Assembly (NCBI RefSeq): GCF_003236295.1
Contig: NZ_POTW01000027.1
Location: 1-64,000 of the forward strand
Length of the DNA: 64,000 bases
Reading direction: 5' to 3'
DNA from: Jiangella anatolica
GTDB lineage: Bacteria; Actinomycetota; Actinomycetes; Jiangellales; Jiangellaceae
Shown here: positions 1 to 7,083 of the stretch, one piece after another
Layout: every line of letters begins with the position of its first letter
Numbering within the stretch: the stretch's first letter is position 1
Program-made: the position numbers and the translations under genes
The notes under the pieces: generated by a model
Told to the model about the DNA's origin: nothing
What the model saw: the letters and a program-made list of their open reading frames with translations, nothing else
Database searches by the model: none

Positions 1-2
1 AC

Positions 3-290
3 CCCACTCCCCATCCCGTCCCCGGCAGCGTCGCCATCGCCACCGTGCGGGTGGCAGACGCGGTGTACTCGAACGAACTGGTCTACCGGTTCTTGAGCGG
101 CTGGGCCGCTATCGAACTCGGCTACAACGACCTCGCGGATGACGAGGTCACAGACGTTCAGCGCGCCGTCGTCGTGACGGAGGCGGATGTGGAAGACCTG
201 CTGGGCGACTGGGATGACCAGTGGCCGGACGAGGCGTACGAGTACTTCCGCGAGTGGTTCGCCGCGAAGCTCGAAGGCGGTGCTGCGTGA
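3..290 (+). CDS. Hypothetical phage protein, probably partial at the 5' end
   Basis: The reading frame is open from the window edge to the stop at 290. The first usable start is a GTG at 45, but no ribosome binding site precedes it and the frame continues upstream, so the true start may lie outside the window. The visible product is acidic and rich in Trp, Tyr and Asp. No known domain was recognised. Its stop overlaps the GTG of the next gene (GTGA), which places it in the plus-strand phage operon. Confidence 0.6.
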   Translation, partial: PTPHPVPGSVAIATVRVADAVYSNELVYRFLSGWAAIELGYNDLADDEVTDVQRAVVVTEADVEDLLGDWDDQWPDEAYEYFREWFAAKLEGGAA

Positions 291-964
291 AGGTACTCAA
301 CCCCACTCTGAAGATCTGCCAGTATGAGGAGTGCCGGCGTCCACTGGTGCAGAAGGACTATGAGGGCGCTTACAAGTTCAAGAAGCGCAAGTTCTGCTCG
401 CCCGAGTGCCATCAGAGTCACCGCACCAAGCCGCAGACCAAGGTCTGTGAAGAGTGCAAGGCGACGATCTTCCGCAACAAGATGAACGCCGCCGATTGGG
501 CGGCGCGAAGGTTCTGTTCCAAGAAGTGCCGATTCGCCAAGGGTCCACGCCCGGAGGATGAGAAGGTCTGCACGCTGTGCGGAGCTTCGTATTCTCGCGG
601 TAGGCGCTCCATCGTGGACTTCACGGCACAGAAGTACTGTGGGCAATCCTGTGCTGCCATCGCACTGCGCAAAGAGGACCCGCCTCCGCTGGCGGGTCCT
701 CACGTCAAGTACGACATCAACACCCCACCGCCGTGCTTCCTGAATGTTGACTTCTTCGAGCACGAGACTCGCCTGAAGCAGTCCATTCAGTACAACAAGG
801 CTGGACCAGCGCGTGAGGCCAAGATCTCAACGCAGATGGACGAGATCAGGGATCGTTGGTGCCTGAACTGCCCGATCCTCAGCGAGTGCGAGGTGTGGGC
901 CAAGGAAGAGGGCTACTCCGGCATTGCCGGCGGACATTGGTTCGCGGAAGGGGAAGCACAATGA
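287..964 (+). CDS. WhiB-like protein with three N-terminal Cys4 zinc knuckles
   Basis: The product has 225 residues from a GTG that overlaps the previous stop. The C-terminus matches the WhiB family: C150, then C192-x2-C195-x5-C201, followed by GIAGGHW, which corresponds to the family's G[V/I]WGG turn. These four cysteines would hold a 4Fe-4S cluster. WhiB proteins act as transcription factors that bind RNA polymerase sigma region 4. Ahead of this domain are three cysteine quartets, at residues 11/16/37/41, 54/57/77/81 and 95/98/118/122. Each has a short C-x2-4-C pair, a spacer of about 20 residues and a C-x2-3-C pair, like treble-clef zinc ribbons. Ordinary WhiB proteins are about 80-130 residues, so this is an enlarged form. 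The WhiB call is strong. The role of the knuckles (nucleic-acid or protein binding) is inferred. Confidence 0.8.
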   Translation: MKVLNPTLKICQYEECRRPLVQKDYEGAYKFKKRKFCSPECHQSHRTKPQTKVCEECKATIFRNKMNAADWAARRFCSKKCRFAKGPRPEDEKVCTLCGASYSRGRRSIVDFTAQKYCGQSCAAIALRKEDPPPLAGPHVKYDINTPPPCFLNVDFFEHETRLKQSIQYNKAGPAREAKISTQMDEIRDRWCLNCPILSECEVWAKEEGYSGIAGGHWFAEGEAQ

Positions 965-1107
965 GCAGCCCGACACTCGCCCGAGCGCTTCAGATTGCTG
1001 ATGAGCTGGACAGGTTCGACGTACGTCCACGTGAGGTGATCTACGCGCTACTCGCAGCCGGGCTCTTCCCGGCCGAATCTCTGCCAGTAGAAGGGGAAGC
1101 ACAGTGA
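961..1107 (+). CDS. Small hypothetical phage protein (48 aa)
   Basis: The ATG overlaps the WhiB-like gene's stop (ATGA) and has an AGGGGAAG ribosome binding site; the stop overlaps the next GTG. The sequence looks helical with a hydrophobic centre (VIYALLAAGLF) but is too short to be a clear membrane protein. Function unknown; tight coupling argues that it is real. Confidence 0.6.
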   Translation: MSSPTLARALQIADELDRFDVRPREVIYALLAAGLFPAESLPVEGEAQ

Positions 1108-1589
1108 ATAAGAAGCAAGCTGAGGAGACCTGGAAAGAACTCCGTGAGCACTTCGTCAACGCGGAGGCGCTGATCAAGAAGATCATCGACAGCAAGGCGT
1201 GGGAGCCGCTTGGCTACGCGTCGTTCGCTGAGGCGTGGAACGACCGCATGGCTGGAGTGCGTCTGGCCACTGACGCAGCTCGGGCGTACGTGGTGTACGC
1301 CCTCTATGACTCTGGTCATACGCCGGACGAGGTTGCCGGGGTTGTGGCGGGCGTCTCCTTAAGTGGTGCTCGTCAGCTCGCCACGAGCAAGGCGGCGGGT
1401 ACCCCGCCCGAGTTCGCGAAGACCTGGGGCCGCACGATCAACCCGGAACCAGAAACGCACCCGATCATCATCCGGAATATCCCCAAGGCGCTGTTCGAGC
1501 GTTACGAGGCCCTGGCCGCCAAGCATGACTCCACGCTAGAGAAAGAGGCGGCCAGGGCCGTACACGCGCACTTCGAAGCTCTCAAGTGA
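1104..1589 (+). CDS. Probable phage DNA-binding protein, helical N-terminus and ribbon-helix-helix-like C-terminus
   Basis: The product has 161 residues from a GTG overlapping the previous stop, preceded by AGGGGAAG. Residues about 20-50 (WEPLGYASFAEAW) resemble the N-terminal segment seen in many phage and plasmid helix-turn-helix proteins of the 'LGYxSxxxY' type. The last 45 residues (HPIIIRNIPKALFERYEALA, then a basic helix) look like an Arc/MetJ ribbon-helix-helix domain: a short strand, then two helices. A DNA-binding regulator is the likely role, but the target cannot be read from the sequence. Confidence 0.55.
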   Translation: MNKKQAEETWKELREHFVNAEALIKKIIDSKAWEPLGYASFAEAWNDRMAGVRLATDAARAYVVYALYDSGHTPDEVAGVVAGVSLSGARQLATSKAAGTPPEFAKTWGRTINPEPETHPIIIRNIPKALFERYEALAAKHDSTLEKEAARAVHAHFEALK

Positions 1590-2020
1590 GGCACGGCACG
1601 GCGACGGGGTACTGCTACCACGGATGTCGCTGCGACGAGTGCACGGCAGCTAACGCCGCCAAAGTTAGGGAGTACATGCGAAAGCGACGCGCCCGAGATC
1701 CGGACGGCGAGCGAGAGCTGAAAAGGTCGCGTGAGAAGGGGCGGAGGCTTAGGCGGCCGGATGCGCTCTCGTTTAACTGGAAGGCGCGCTGGGCTGATCA
1801 GCCTGGGTATCTGCGCAGGCAAGGCCGCGCCAAGATGGCCCGAAGGCAGGAGGCCACCAAGGTACGAGCAACGCACCAAGCGATGCCTTGGACCGAAGCG
1901 GAGGATCTTGTCTTGTTGCGGCCGGACTTGAGTGTTATCGATATGGCGTTCGCCCTTGGGCGTTCGTACCAAGCCGTGGTGTTGCGGAGGTTCCGGCTTC
2001 GCCAGAAAGGGTTGCTTTGA
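1586..2020 (+). CDS. Actinophage zinc-knuckle / SANT-like DNA-binding protein
   Basis: The product has 144 residues. The N-terminus reads HGTATGYCYHGCRCDECTAA, the HGT..GY..GCRC..C signature common in small actinophage proteins, with Cys residues placed to bind zinc. The middle is strongly basic. The C-terminus (PWTEAEDLVLLRPDLSVIDM, then a second helix and a basic tail) matches a SANT/Myb-like helix-turn-helix. It probably binds DNA. The GTG overlaps the upstream stop, and its own stop overlaps the next gene's TTG. Confidence 0.6.
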   Translation: MRHGTATGYCYHGCRCDECTAANAAKVREYMRKRRARDPDGERELKRSREKGRRLRRPDALSFNWKARWADQPGYLRRQGRAKMARRQEATKVRATHQAMPWTEAEDLVLLRPDLSVIDMAFALGRSYQAVVLRRFRLRQKGLL

Positions 2021-2292
2021 AGCAGTTAGCGGATGAGCGCCGCCGCATGGCGGCGCTGCTGGACCAAGACTGGAGTGAGGACCTGGACTCCCTTGTGGAC
2101 CAGGTCCTCAGTCTTGCGTACCAAATGAGGGACGAACGCGAAGAGCACGGGCTGCTCTTCTCCCAGGACGGCCTCTGGTTGGTCGTGCGTGGGTTCACCA
2201 CGCCCCTACAGGCAGAGCGCTGGGGTACCAAGGCCGGCCTTGAACCTGGGCAGGCCGTGCTAGCCATTATCAAGACAGGAGATCAGGTGTGA
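2017..2292 (+). CDS. Hypothetical phage protein (91 aa)
   Basis: I chose the TTG at 2017 because it makes a TTGA overlap with the previous stop and has AAAGGG a few bases upstream. Frames open further upstream lie inside the preceding gene. The first half is a charged helix. The second half has alternating hydrophobic strands (GLWLVVRGFTTPLQAERWG), as in a small alpha/beta fold. No family was recognised. Confidence 0.55.
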   Translation: MKQLADERRRMAALLDQDWSEDLDSLVDQVLSLAYQMRDEREEHGLLFSQDGLWLVVRGFTTPLQAERWGTKAGLEPGQAVLAIIKTGDQV

Positions 2293-2525
2293 GCGTGTTT
2301 AGTTATGAAGACATCAGTGGTAACTCGATGGAGATCTACGAATACTCGGATGACAGCGGAGACCTTCGAATGGAGGTTCACAACGGTGGCTACGAGTCGG
2401 CAGCCATCGAGCTTCCGAAAGAACCCGCTGTGATCGATGAGCTGACTCGGGTTCTGAACAGCAACCGCCGAAAGCTCACCGGGAAGGAATACCTCGACTA
2501 CATTTTCGGACGTGGTGGCAAGTGA
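2289..2525 (+). CDS. Hypothetical acidic phage protein (78 aa)
   Basis: The GTG at 2289 overlaps the previous stop and the next gene begins in its stop. The product is rich in Glu, Asp and Tyr at the N-terminus and has a basic C-terminus. No motif recognised. Confidence 0.55.
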   Translation: MSVFSYEDISGNSMEIYEYSDDSGDLRMEVHNGGYESAAIELPKEPAVIDELTRVLNSNRRKLTGKEYLDYIFGRGGK

Positions 2526-2692
2526 CCGGCATCAAGTACTGCATGTGGTTCGACCAGGCGGGCACCTTCCGTGCCTGCAACCTGATGGCCAGACCGGACG
2601 ACGATCTGTGCGCCACGCATCGTGGCCACGTTGATGCGCAGTTGCGCATGTTCCTGGTGGCCTACGATCGGGAGATCAGCAATGGACACTGA
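2522..2692 (+). CDS. Small zinc-finger-like phage protein (56 aa)
   Basis: The frame starts at GTG 2522, overlapping the upstream stop, and ends at TGA 2690-2692. It has C-x11-C-x10-C-x2-H spacing, resembling the short 'C..C..LC.TH' zinc knuckles found in many actinophage and actinomycete proteins. It overlaps the start of the next gene by 11 bases. The operon context supports it. Confidence 0.5.
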   Translation: MTGIKYCMWFDQAGTFRACNLMARPDDDLCATHRGHVDAQLRMFLVAYDREISNGH

Positions 2693-2915
2693 GGAGTGGG
2701 AGCCGGGAGACCCGGTCCACGGTGAGATCTATGACCCCGGGGTTCCTGGTATCGATCCGGTCTATCACCCGTGGGGCGGTCAGAGTGTCGCCGTTAGGCG
2801 CTGGATGTTCCAGCTCATTGAGGACCATAACGACGCCCTCTGCTTGTGCGGCACCAGCCACTGGTGCCCGCCTGGCAATTCAGCTATGACCGTGAGATTC
2901 AAGGAGGCAGCATGA
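2682..2915 (+). CDS. Hypothetical phage protein (77 aa)
   Basis: It begins at ATG 2682 with GGGAG upstream and ends in an ATGA overlap with the next gene. The first half is rich in Pro, Gly, Asp and Trp. The second half has LCLCGTSHWCP, a C-x-C-x5-C cluster that could bind metal. No family recognised. Confidence 0.5.
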   Translation: MDTEEWEPGDPVHGEIYDPGVPGIDPVYHPWGGQSVAVRRWMFQLIEDHNDALCLCGTSHWCPPGNSAMTVRFKEAA

Positions 2916-3079
2916 TCGAGGACCCCATTGTCCTAGCCCTGGAGGCGGAGGAGGCTCGCTACGACGAGTTGGCCGAGCGCATCCACCTCTACTATCACCT
3001 GGACGCAACCATCGACTCCGATGTCAAGGAGTTCGCTGAGCTGCGCAGGGTACTCGGGAAGGACCGTGAGGCAGCATGA
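2912..3079 (+). CDS. Small hypothetical phage protein (55 aa)
   Basis: ATG with a good AAGGAGG ribosome binding site and ATGA overlaps at both ends. The product is acidic and predicted helical. Function unknown. Confidence 0.55.
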   Translation: MIEDPIVLALEAEEARYDELAERIHLYYHLDATIDSDVKEFAELRRVLGKDREAA

Positions 3080-3375
3080 CGGAACCACTGTCGGAGGATT
3101 GGCCACTGATCGAGGTCAGCCCCGAGAGCCAGGCAACCGGCGAGGCCGTGTACATCATCAAGGCGGTGGACGGGAAGCGAGTGCCGGCCTTCACCCTGAG
3201 GCTTCGCCCTCGGGATGCGGGGCGTGTGCGAGCGGCGCTGCGCGCCGGCTTCGCTCAGGTGTGGGACGAGGGCTACTCCGAGGGCCACTGGGACGGTGAG
3301 CATGCGGATGACTCCCGGAACACTCCAAGTAGCAACCCGTACCGGCCCCTTGATCACACCGACAGCCCGAGCTAG
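3076..3375 (+). CDS. Hypothetical phage protein, paralogue of the next gene (99 aa)
   Basis: The product has an N-terminal strand-rich part and a C-terminal helix (DAGRVRAALRAGFAQVWDEG). The same layout recurs in the next gene, where TPKEADHVRSTIRAGLSQAW is followed by a similar SNPY/NNPYK ending. The two look like tandem duplicates. No known domain. Confidence 0.55.
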   Translation: MTEPLSEDWPLIEVSPESQATGEAVYIIKAVDGKRVPAFTLRLRPRDAGRVRAALRAGFAQVWDEGYSEGHWDGEHADDSRNTPSSNPYRPLDHTDSPS

Positions 3376-3407
3376 CCTCTGTGGCAATCTATGCGCGGGG
3401 GGCGCTG

Positions 3408-3677
3408 ATGCGACGCATCAAGGACACCAACCAGCAGGACACACAGAACCCGGAGTGGCCGCTCTTCCTGATCAGCCCTGACTGGCTGCACGGGAGACAG
3501 GCGTACCACCTCACAGCCCCGGACCGAGACCTACCGGGCATGCCGCCCTTCTGGCTCACGCCGAAGGAGGCGGACCACGTCCGCTCCACCATCCGAGCTG
3601 GACTGTCTCAGGCGTGGGTGGAGGGACGTAGCGGAGGGTGGCGTGACACGCCACTGACGAACAACCCATACAAGTAG
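3408..3677 (+). CDS. Hypothetical phage protein, paralogue of the preceding gene (89 aa)
   Basis: I prefer ATG 3408, which has a GGGGGG ribosome binding site 5 bases upstream, over GTG 3381. The sequence shares with its neighbour the 'WPL.L/I...', '.HVRS.IRAGLSQAW.EG' and C-terminal NPY blocks. It is the last gene before the bidirectional terminator. Function unknown. Confidence 0.55.
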   Translation: MRRIKDTNQQDTQNPEWPLFLISPDWLHGRQAYHLTAPDRDLPGMPPFWLTPKEADHVRSTIRAGLSQAWVEGRSGGWRDTPLTNNPYK

Positions 3678-3689
3678 GCACAAAGAGAA

Positions 3690-3726
3690 GCCCCAGCCTC
3701 CCTTGCGGGAGAGCTGGGGCCTTTTG
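3690..3726. terminator. Bidirectional intrinsic terminator between convergent phage operons
   Basis: A long stem (AAGCCCCAGC CTCCC / GGGAG A GCTGGGGCCTT, loop TTGC) is followed by TTTTG on the plus strand and by a pyrimidine-rich TTCTCTTTG on the minus strand. It lies exactly between the last plus-strand gene and the last minus-strand gene. Confidence 0.85.
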
Positions 3727-3738
3727 TGCGTTCTGGGC

Positions 3739-3954
3739 TTAGTCGTCTGTGACGAACGAGTTCTCCCAGTCGAGGTCCGCTACGTGCTCCTCGCCCAGCT
3801 CTTCGCGAATCAGGTCCTGGGCCCACTTGAGCTTGTCTTCCTCACAGCAGTGGTCGAAGGAAAAGCTCTTCTCCTTGCCGTCCATCTGGATCACGTGACC
3901 GCAGCAGCCAGTGTCGCAGCCGTAGAAGGCGTGGTAGACAACGACCTTGCTCAT
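3739..3954 (-). CDS. Cys-rich small phage protein (71 aa)
   Basis: This is the last gene of the minus-strand phage run. Residues 13-18 hold C-x3-CC and a second HCC lies near residue 36, consistent with a metal site. The C-terminus is acidic. No family recognised. Confidence 0.55.
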   Translation of the reverse strand: MSKVVVYHAFYGCDTGCCGHVIQMDGKEKSFSFDHCCEEDKLKWAQDLIREELGEEHVADLDWENSFVTDD

Positions 3955-3956
3955 GC

Positions 3957-4133
3957 TCAGATCCTAACCTCGGCATTGCTGGCAAGCTCCAGCACCTCAT
4001 ACGCCTGAGCGTCGCTCAGTGCCCCGTATTCGTACTCCAGTAGTTGGTGCACCTCGTGTACCGAGAGGCGCTCCAGATACTCACGTACGACGCGTGAGGC
4101 GGCTCTGATGAGGTCTTGTGGGGTGAGGGTCAT
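3957..4133 (-). CDS. Small helical phage protein (58 aa)
   Basis: The frame runs from ATG 4133 to TGA 3957-3959. The ATG overlaps the stop of the upstream gene (ATGA). The product begins MTLTPQDLIRAASRVVREYL and is predicted to be all helical. It fills a gap between coupled genes with intact reading frame. Function unknown. Confidence 0.5.
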   Translation of the reverse strand: MTLTPQDLIRAASRVVREYLERLSVHEVHQLLEYEYGALSDAQAYEVLELASNAEVRI

Positions 4134-4318
4134 CAGTCCGCCCTCAGTCGGTCAAAGTTCGGCTGGGTCGCGGCTTCTCGCTGAATCAGAACTTCTCCAG
4201 GCCCGTAGCCCTCGTTCACATCAAGGACCGTTCCGATGCAGTCGCAGCCCTCGATAAGGACCACGGCGCTCCGGTCCTCCACGTTGAGCAGCGCCTCGAT
4301 CAACTCGCTGACAGTCAC
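4133..4318 (-). CDS. Hypothetical phage protein (61 aa)
   Basis: It begins MTVSELIEALLN and continues with alternating strands (AVVLIEGCDCIGTVLDV). This form, MTVxELIexL..., is common in small phage proteins of unknown role. ATGA overlaps at both ends. Confidence 0.55.
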   Translation of the reverse strand: MTVSELIEALLNVEDRSAVVLIEGCDCIGTVLDVNEGYGPGEVLIQREAATQPNFDRLRAD

Positions 4319-4506
4319 TTCTCCACATCCTCAGTTGTGGCGTACGCCAGGTGCGCCGTGGTCACGTCGGTCTCAGCGTTGTACTCGGTGGCGCGGATGA
4401 CGAACAGCTCACCCATGCGATTGGGGCCAACAACCTGGCCCTCGATCTTGCCCCTGAGGTCACCGGGGTAGTTGAGCTTGGCCCACGATAGGTATTCGTT
4501 GCTCAC
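4315..4506 (-). CDS. Hypothetical phage protein (63 aa)
   Basis: I chose GTG 4506 because it makes a GTGA overlap with the upstream stop; GTG 4515 is an alternative. The predicted fold is mostly beta strand. No domain recognised. Confidence 0.5.
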   Translation of the reverse strand: MSNEYLSWAKLNYPGDLRGKIEGQVVGPNRMGELFVIRATEYNAETDVTTAHLAYATTEDVEK

Positions 4507-4907
4507 TCCGGCCACTTCCCATCGAGCACCATCAGAGCGATGGCGCTGTAGTTGAGGAGATCGATGAACGAGTCGCGGAGCGACTCATTGCTGGGCTCTA
4601 CGTCCTTGTCGACCAGGTTGTTGATCCGAGCCATCTTGTCCCACATGCGCACGCGCAGCCCATTGAGCGGGCCACCGGGACTGAGGCTGATGTTCTTGGA
4701 GCCGTAGTCGTGGTTCTTGCGGAGGAGTAGCTCCTCAGCCTCGGAGAACACATCCGAAGCGGCCTTGCCGAACTCCGAATCATCCGTCTCCTGGAGGAGG
4801 GTGGGCTTCTTCGGAGGCAACGTGTGCCCCAACGCTTCGGCCAGATCCTCGACGGACATGGCCGGCTCCGGGATCGGCTCATGCTGGCAACTCGGGTGGC
4901 AGCTCAC
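4503..4907 (-). CDS. DUF1599-like protein (nucleotide-modification-associated domain 1)
   Basis: The product has 134 residues. The block EAEELLLRKNHDYGSKNI, then RMWDKMARINNLV and NESLRDSFIDLLNYSAIALM, matches the DUF1599/Nmad1 pattern found in phages, often near nucleotide metabolism or base-modification genes. The molecular role of the family is not established. The GTG overlaps the ClpP-like gene's stop. The first 20 residues hold a CHPSCQH cluster outside the domain. Confidence 0.65.
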   Translation of the reverse strand: MSCHPSCQHEPIPEPAMSVEDLAEALGHTLPPKKPTLLQETDDSEFGKAASDVFSEAEELLLRKNHDYGSKNISLSPGGPLNGLRVRMWDKMARINNLVDKDVEPSNESLRDSFIDLLNYSAIALMVLDGKWPE

Positions 4908-5446
4908 TTCTTCCCCTCCACGGCATCAACGAACCCATAGCCGAGGGCTTCCTTGGCGCTCAGCCACACTTCCTTGCGGTCGAACATCTGGTAGATCTCC
5001 TTGGCCTTCAGCGTGGAACGCTCGGCGTACACCCTGGCGATGTCCATCTGTGCGCGCTCCAGGAACTCGACGTTCTCCCGGTGCCTATGTGTCTTCCCGT
5101 ACGCACCATTGGCCGTCTCATGCATGTGCAGGTAGGACTGAGCACCGATCACCCTGTGATCGGCGGCCTGGAGCACGACACCAGCCATGCTGGCTGCCCT
5201 GCCACGGACAGTGATGGTCACGTGGTGGCCGTCCTTCGAGACGGCCCGCAAGGTGTCGAAGAGCCTCCAGCCGGCCCACAGTTCTCCGCCGGGAGAGTTC
5301 AAGTACATCAGCAGCTCTGCGTCAGGGTTCTTCAGCGACCACTTGGTGATCTTCTTGACGGCCTTGTCGACAGAGTCTTCCTCGATCTCCCCGAGGAACG
5401 AGCACACCAGCGCTTCAGCGGCAGGGGTTGCAGTCTTCTTGCCCAT
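4904..5446 (-). CDS. ClpP-like serine protease
   Basis: The product has 180 residues, near the usual ClpP length of about 200. GRAASMAG carries the nucleophile Ser86. SYLHMHE supplies His109, 23 residues on, close to the 25 of E. coli ClpP. DRKEVWLSAKEALGYGFVD matches the conserved C-terminal block with the acidic residue. SPGGELWAG is the ClpP 'NSPGG' strand. In phages such proteases normally sit in the head-maturation module. Here it lies among replication and regulatory genes, so it may process or degrade host or early phage proteins. The protease call is firm; the target is unknown. Confidence 0.85.
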   Translation of the reverse strand: MGKKTATPAAEALVCSFLGEIEEDSVDKAVKKITKWSLKNPDAELLMYLNSPGGELWAGWRLFDTLRAVSKDGHHVTITVRGRAASMAGVVLQAADHRVIGAQSYLHMHETANGAYGKTHRHRENVEFLERAQMDIARVYAERSTLKAKEIYQMFDRKEVWLSAKEALGYGFVDAVEGKK

Positions 5447-6172
5447 TCAGGCCACATCCCATCGCGCGTTGTGGTAGTCGTATCGCTCTTCGCCGTGCCA
5501 GTCGTTGTGGATGGCTGTCTCGATCTCCTTGGCGCTGGGGCGTCGGCCCGTGTACTCCTCCAGGCCCTTGAGCTGCTGTCCGTAGAACGCCTTGGCGTCC
5601 TCGTCAGTGGTGACCTCACCCTCGAAGGGTGTTTGGCCGTTGAGGAACCGACGCATCTTGTCCAGGTAGTAGTTGACCCTCGACCGAGCTGCGTCAGTGC
5701 CAATCGATGAGTAGTCCTCACTCATCCAGATAGCGCCCAGGACGTCGAAGTCGAAGCCTCGGTCTGCTGCCTGGAGAATGGCCTCATGCTGGTTCTCGGG
5801 CAGGCTGCCGAGGGCAGCCCTGACATCAGCAATGGAAGCTAGGGACTCCTCAGCCGGGTTCGGGTGGTAGTTGACCACCGCCTGGGGCAGAGCAGCCATG
5901 AGAGCCTTGCGACTCCAGCGGTACTGGACCTTCTCGTCCCCGTGAGGCGCGCCTGCTGCGCGCCACTCCTTGCGGCAGTACTTCACGCCCAGGCGCACCA
6001 GTGTGGTGTAGAGGCCAGGCTTGCCGGCCCTGAACTCCAAGACCTTGGGCTCGTGGGTCAACATCCACGTCAGCATCTCCTGCTGGATGTCGTCCGGGTG
6101 AATGCCGTAGGTGCGGGAGAGACTGGCGGCAGCGGCCCGAGCCGTACGCAGCTCGTTCTTGGTGAAGTCCAT
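5447..6172 (-). CDS. Sigma-70-like / RNA polymerase sigma-factor-related phage protein
   Basis: The product has 241 residues. The N-terminal 60 residues (ARAAAASLSRTYGIHPDDIQ, EMLTWML, LYTTLVRLGVKYCRKEWRA) resemble the region-2 helices of sigma factors. A second helical part around residues 125-160 (ALGSLPENQHEAILQAADRG...) resembles region 4, where a helix-turn-helix reads the -35 element. Similar proteins are annotated as sigma factors in actinophages. I infer a role in switching transcription to phage promoters. A structural comparison would be needed to exclude a general helix-turn-helix protein. Confidence 0.55.
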   Translation of the reverse strand: MDFTKNELRTARAAAASLSRTYGIHPDDIQQEMLTWMLTHEPKVLEFRAGKPGLYTTLVRLGVKYCRKEWRAAGAPHGDEKVQYRWSRKALMAALPQAVVNYHPNPAEESLASIADVRAALGSLPENQHEAILQAADRGFDFDVLGAIWMSEDYSSIGTDAARSRVNYYLDKMRRFLNGQTPFEGEVTTDEDAKAFYGQQLKGLEEYTGRRPSAKEIETAIHNDWHGEERYDYHNARWDVA

Positions 6173-6262
6173 CTAGAACACCGACCGAATAAGCAGGGTC
6201 CAGGACACGATGTCCACGACAACGATGAAGACGATCAGGGTGATCATCAGCTTGAGATTCAT
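6173..6262 (-). CDS. Very small single-span membrane protein (29 aa)
   Basis: The product begins MNLKLMITLIVFIVVVDIVS and consists almost wholly of one transmembrane helix. ATG 6262 overlaps the stop of the exonuclease gene (ATGA). It could be a small holin-like or membrane-anchoring protein, but nothing beyond the helix supports a role. Confidence 0.5.
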   Translation of the reverse strand: MNLKLMITLIVFIVVVDIVSWTLLIRSVF

Positions 6263-7002
6263 CAGGCGCTCCGCAGTTCGACGCCAGCGATGCGCTTGCC
6301 ACCCTGGAACCAGCTCTTGCACTCTTGGCACTGGTACTGCTGGAACAGAGACACGTTGGTGGCCTTCAGGCCACGCTTCTGCACATGGTCGGAGCCACAC
6401 TTCGGGCACCCCTCGGTGCCGTCATAGAGGTTCACGTTCGGGTGCGCCGGCAACCACGGCAGAAGCTTCTCGTAGATGGGCTTCAGGAGCTTGACGTCCT
6501 GAATGCAGTACCGCTTCATGCGAGCCCAGGCCTTCTCATCCCCAGCCATGCAGTCCAGCCAGAGCTGAAAGCCCTCGTGCTGCACCTTGCCCGGAAGACC
6601 AAGCGCCCGACTTACGAACTCCAGCTTGTTCGACGCCAAACGGAACTGCTTCCGCGCGGCCAACATGAGGTCAATCTCCTTGATCGGAGCGGGCGGGCTC
6701 ATGCCCGCCAACAGGAACTCCTTGTTCATGGTCTTGCTGTCGAAGGCTTTGCCATTCCACGAAACCAGAGCATCCGCCTCATTGATCAGGTCCCATGCGG
6801 CCTGGAGCATGGCCTCCTTGCCGTCATGATGGACGGAATGGAACTCCACCTTCTTGGAGTCCGCCCACTGGGCGGCAAAGCAAATGACTTCGCCCGGCTT
6901 CTCGATCTGGTTGAGGCCGACGTTTTGCTGGAAAAGGCCCCAGGTGTACGTCGCGTGAGGCGACGTCTCCAGATCCCACATTAGAACTCTGATCTTCCCC
7001 AC
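6262..7002 (-). CDS. DnaQ-like 3'-5' exonuclease with C-terminal zinc ribbon
   Basis: The product has 246 residues from GTG 7002. The RNase H-like exonuclease motifs are complete: DLE at residues 10-12 (ExoI), NGKAFD with D88 (ExoII) and YCIQD with D169 (ExoIII). It therefore probably binds two metal ions and degrades DNA or RNA 3'-5', giving proofreading or end processing for phage replication. After residue 195 a second domain has C199-x2-C202 and C225-x2-C228, a zinc ribbon likely to touch nucleic acid. No polymerase domain is fused. It sits just downstream of the primase and an isolated promoter-like element. Confidence 0.8.
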   Translation of the reverse strand: MGKIRVLMWDLETSPHATYTWGLFQQNVGLNQIEKPGEVICFAAQWADSKKVEFHSVHHDGKEAMLQAAWDLINEADALVSWNGKAFDSKTMNKEFLLAGMSPPAPIKEIDLMLAARKQFRLASNKLEFVSRALGLPGKVQHEGFQLWLDCMAGDEKAWARMKRYCIQDVKLLKPIYEKLLPWLPAHPNVNLYDGTEGCPKCGSDHVQKRGLKATNVSLFQQYQCQECKSWFQGGKRIAGVELRSA

Positions 7003-7083
7003 CCCGATTCACATTCGCTAGGTTCGCGCCTTCACATATGGCGCCTGGACTAAGCGTAGCTCATTGTGGCCATAGTATACAAA
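7003..7083 (-). promoter_or_regulatory. Probable phage promoter with TTTGTATACTATGGCC element
   Basis: The 16-base element at 7068-7083, read on the minus strand, contains TATACT (a near-consensus -10 hexamer) directly preceded by TTTG. It lies 66 bases upstream of the exonuclease start. Four related copies lie at 15,425-15,440, 15,727-15,742, 15,841-15,856 and 17,412-17,428. No -35 box is shared, which fits an extended -10 promoter, a phage-specific sigma factor or a repressor site. Confidence 0.45.
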
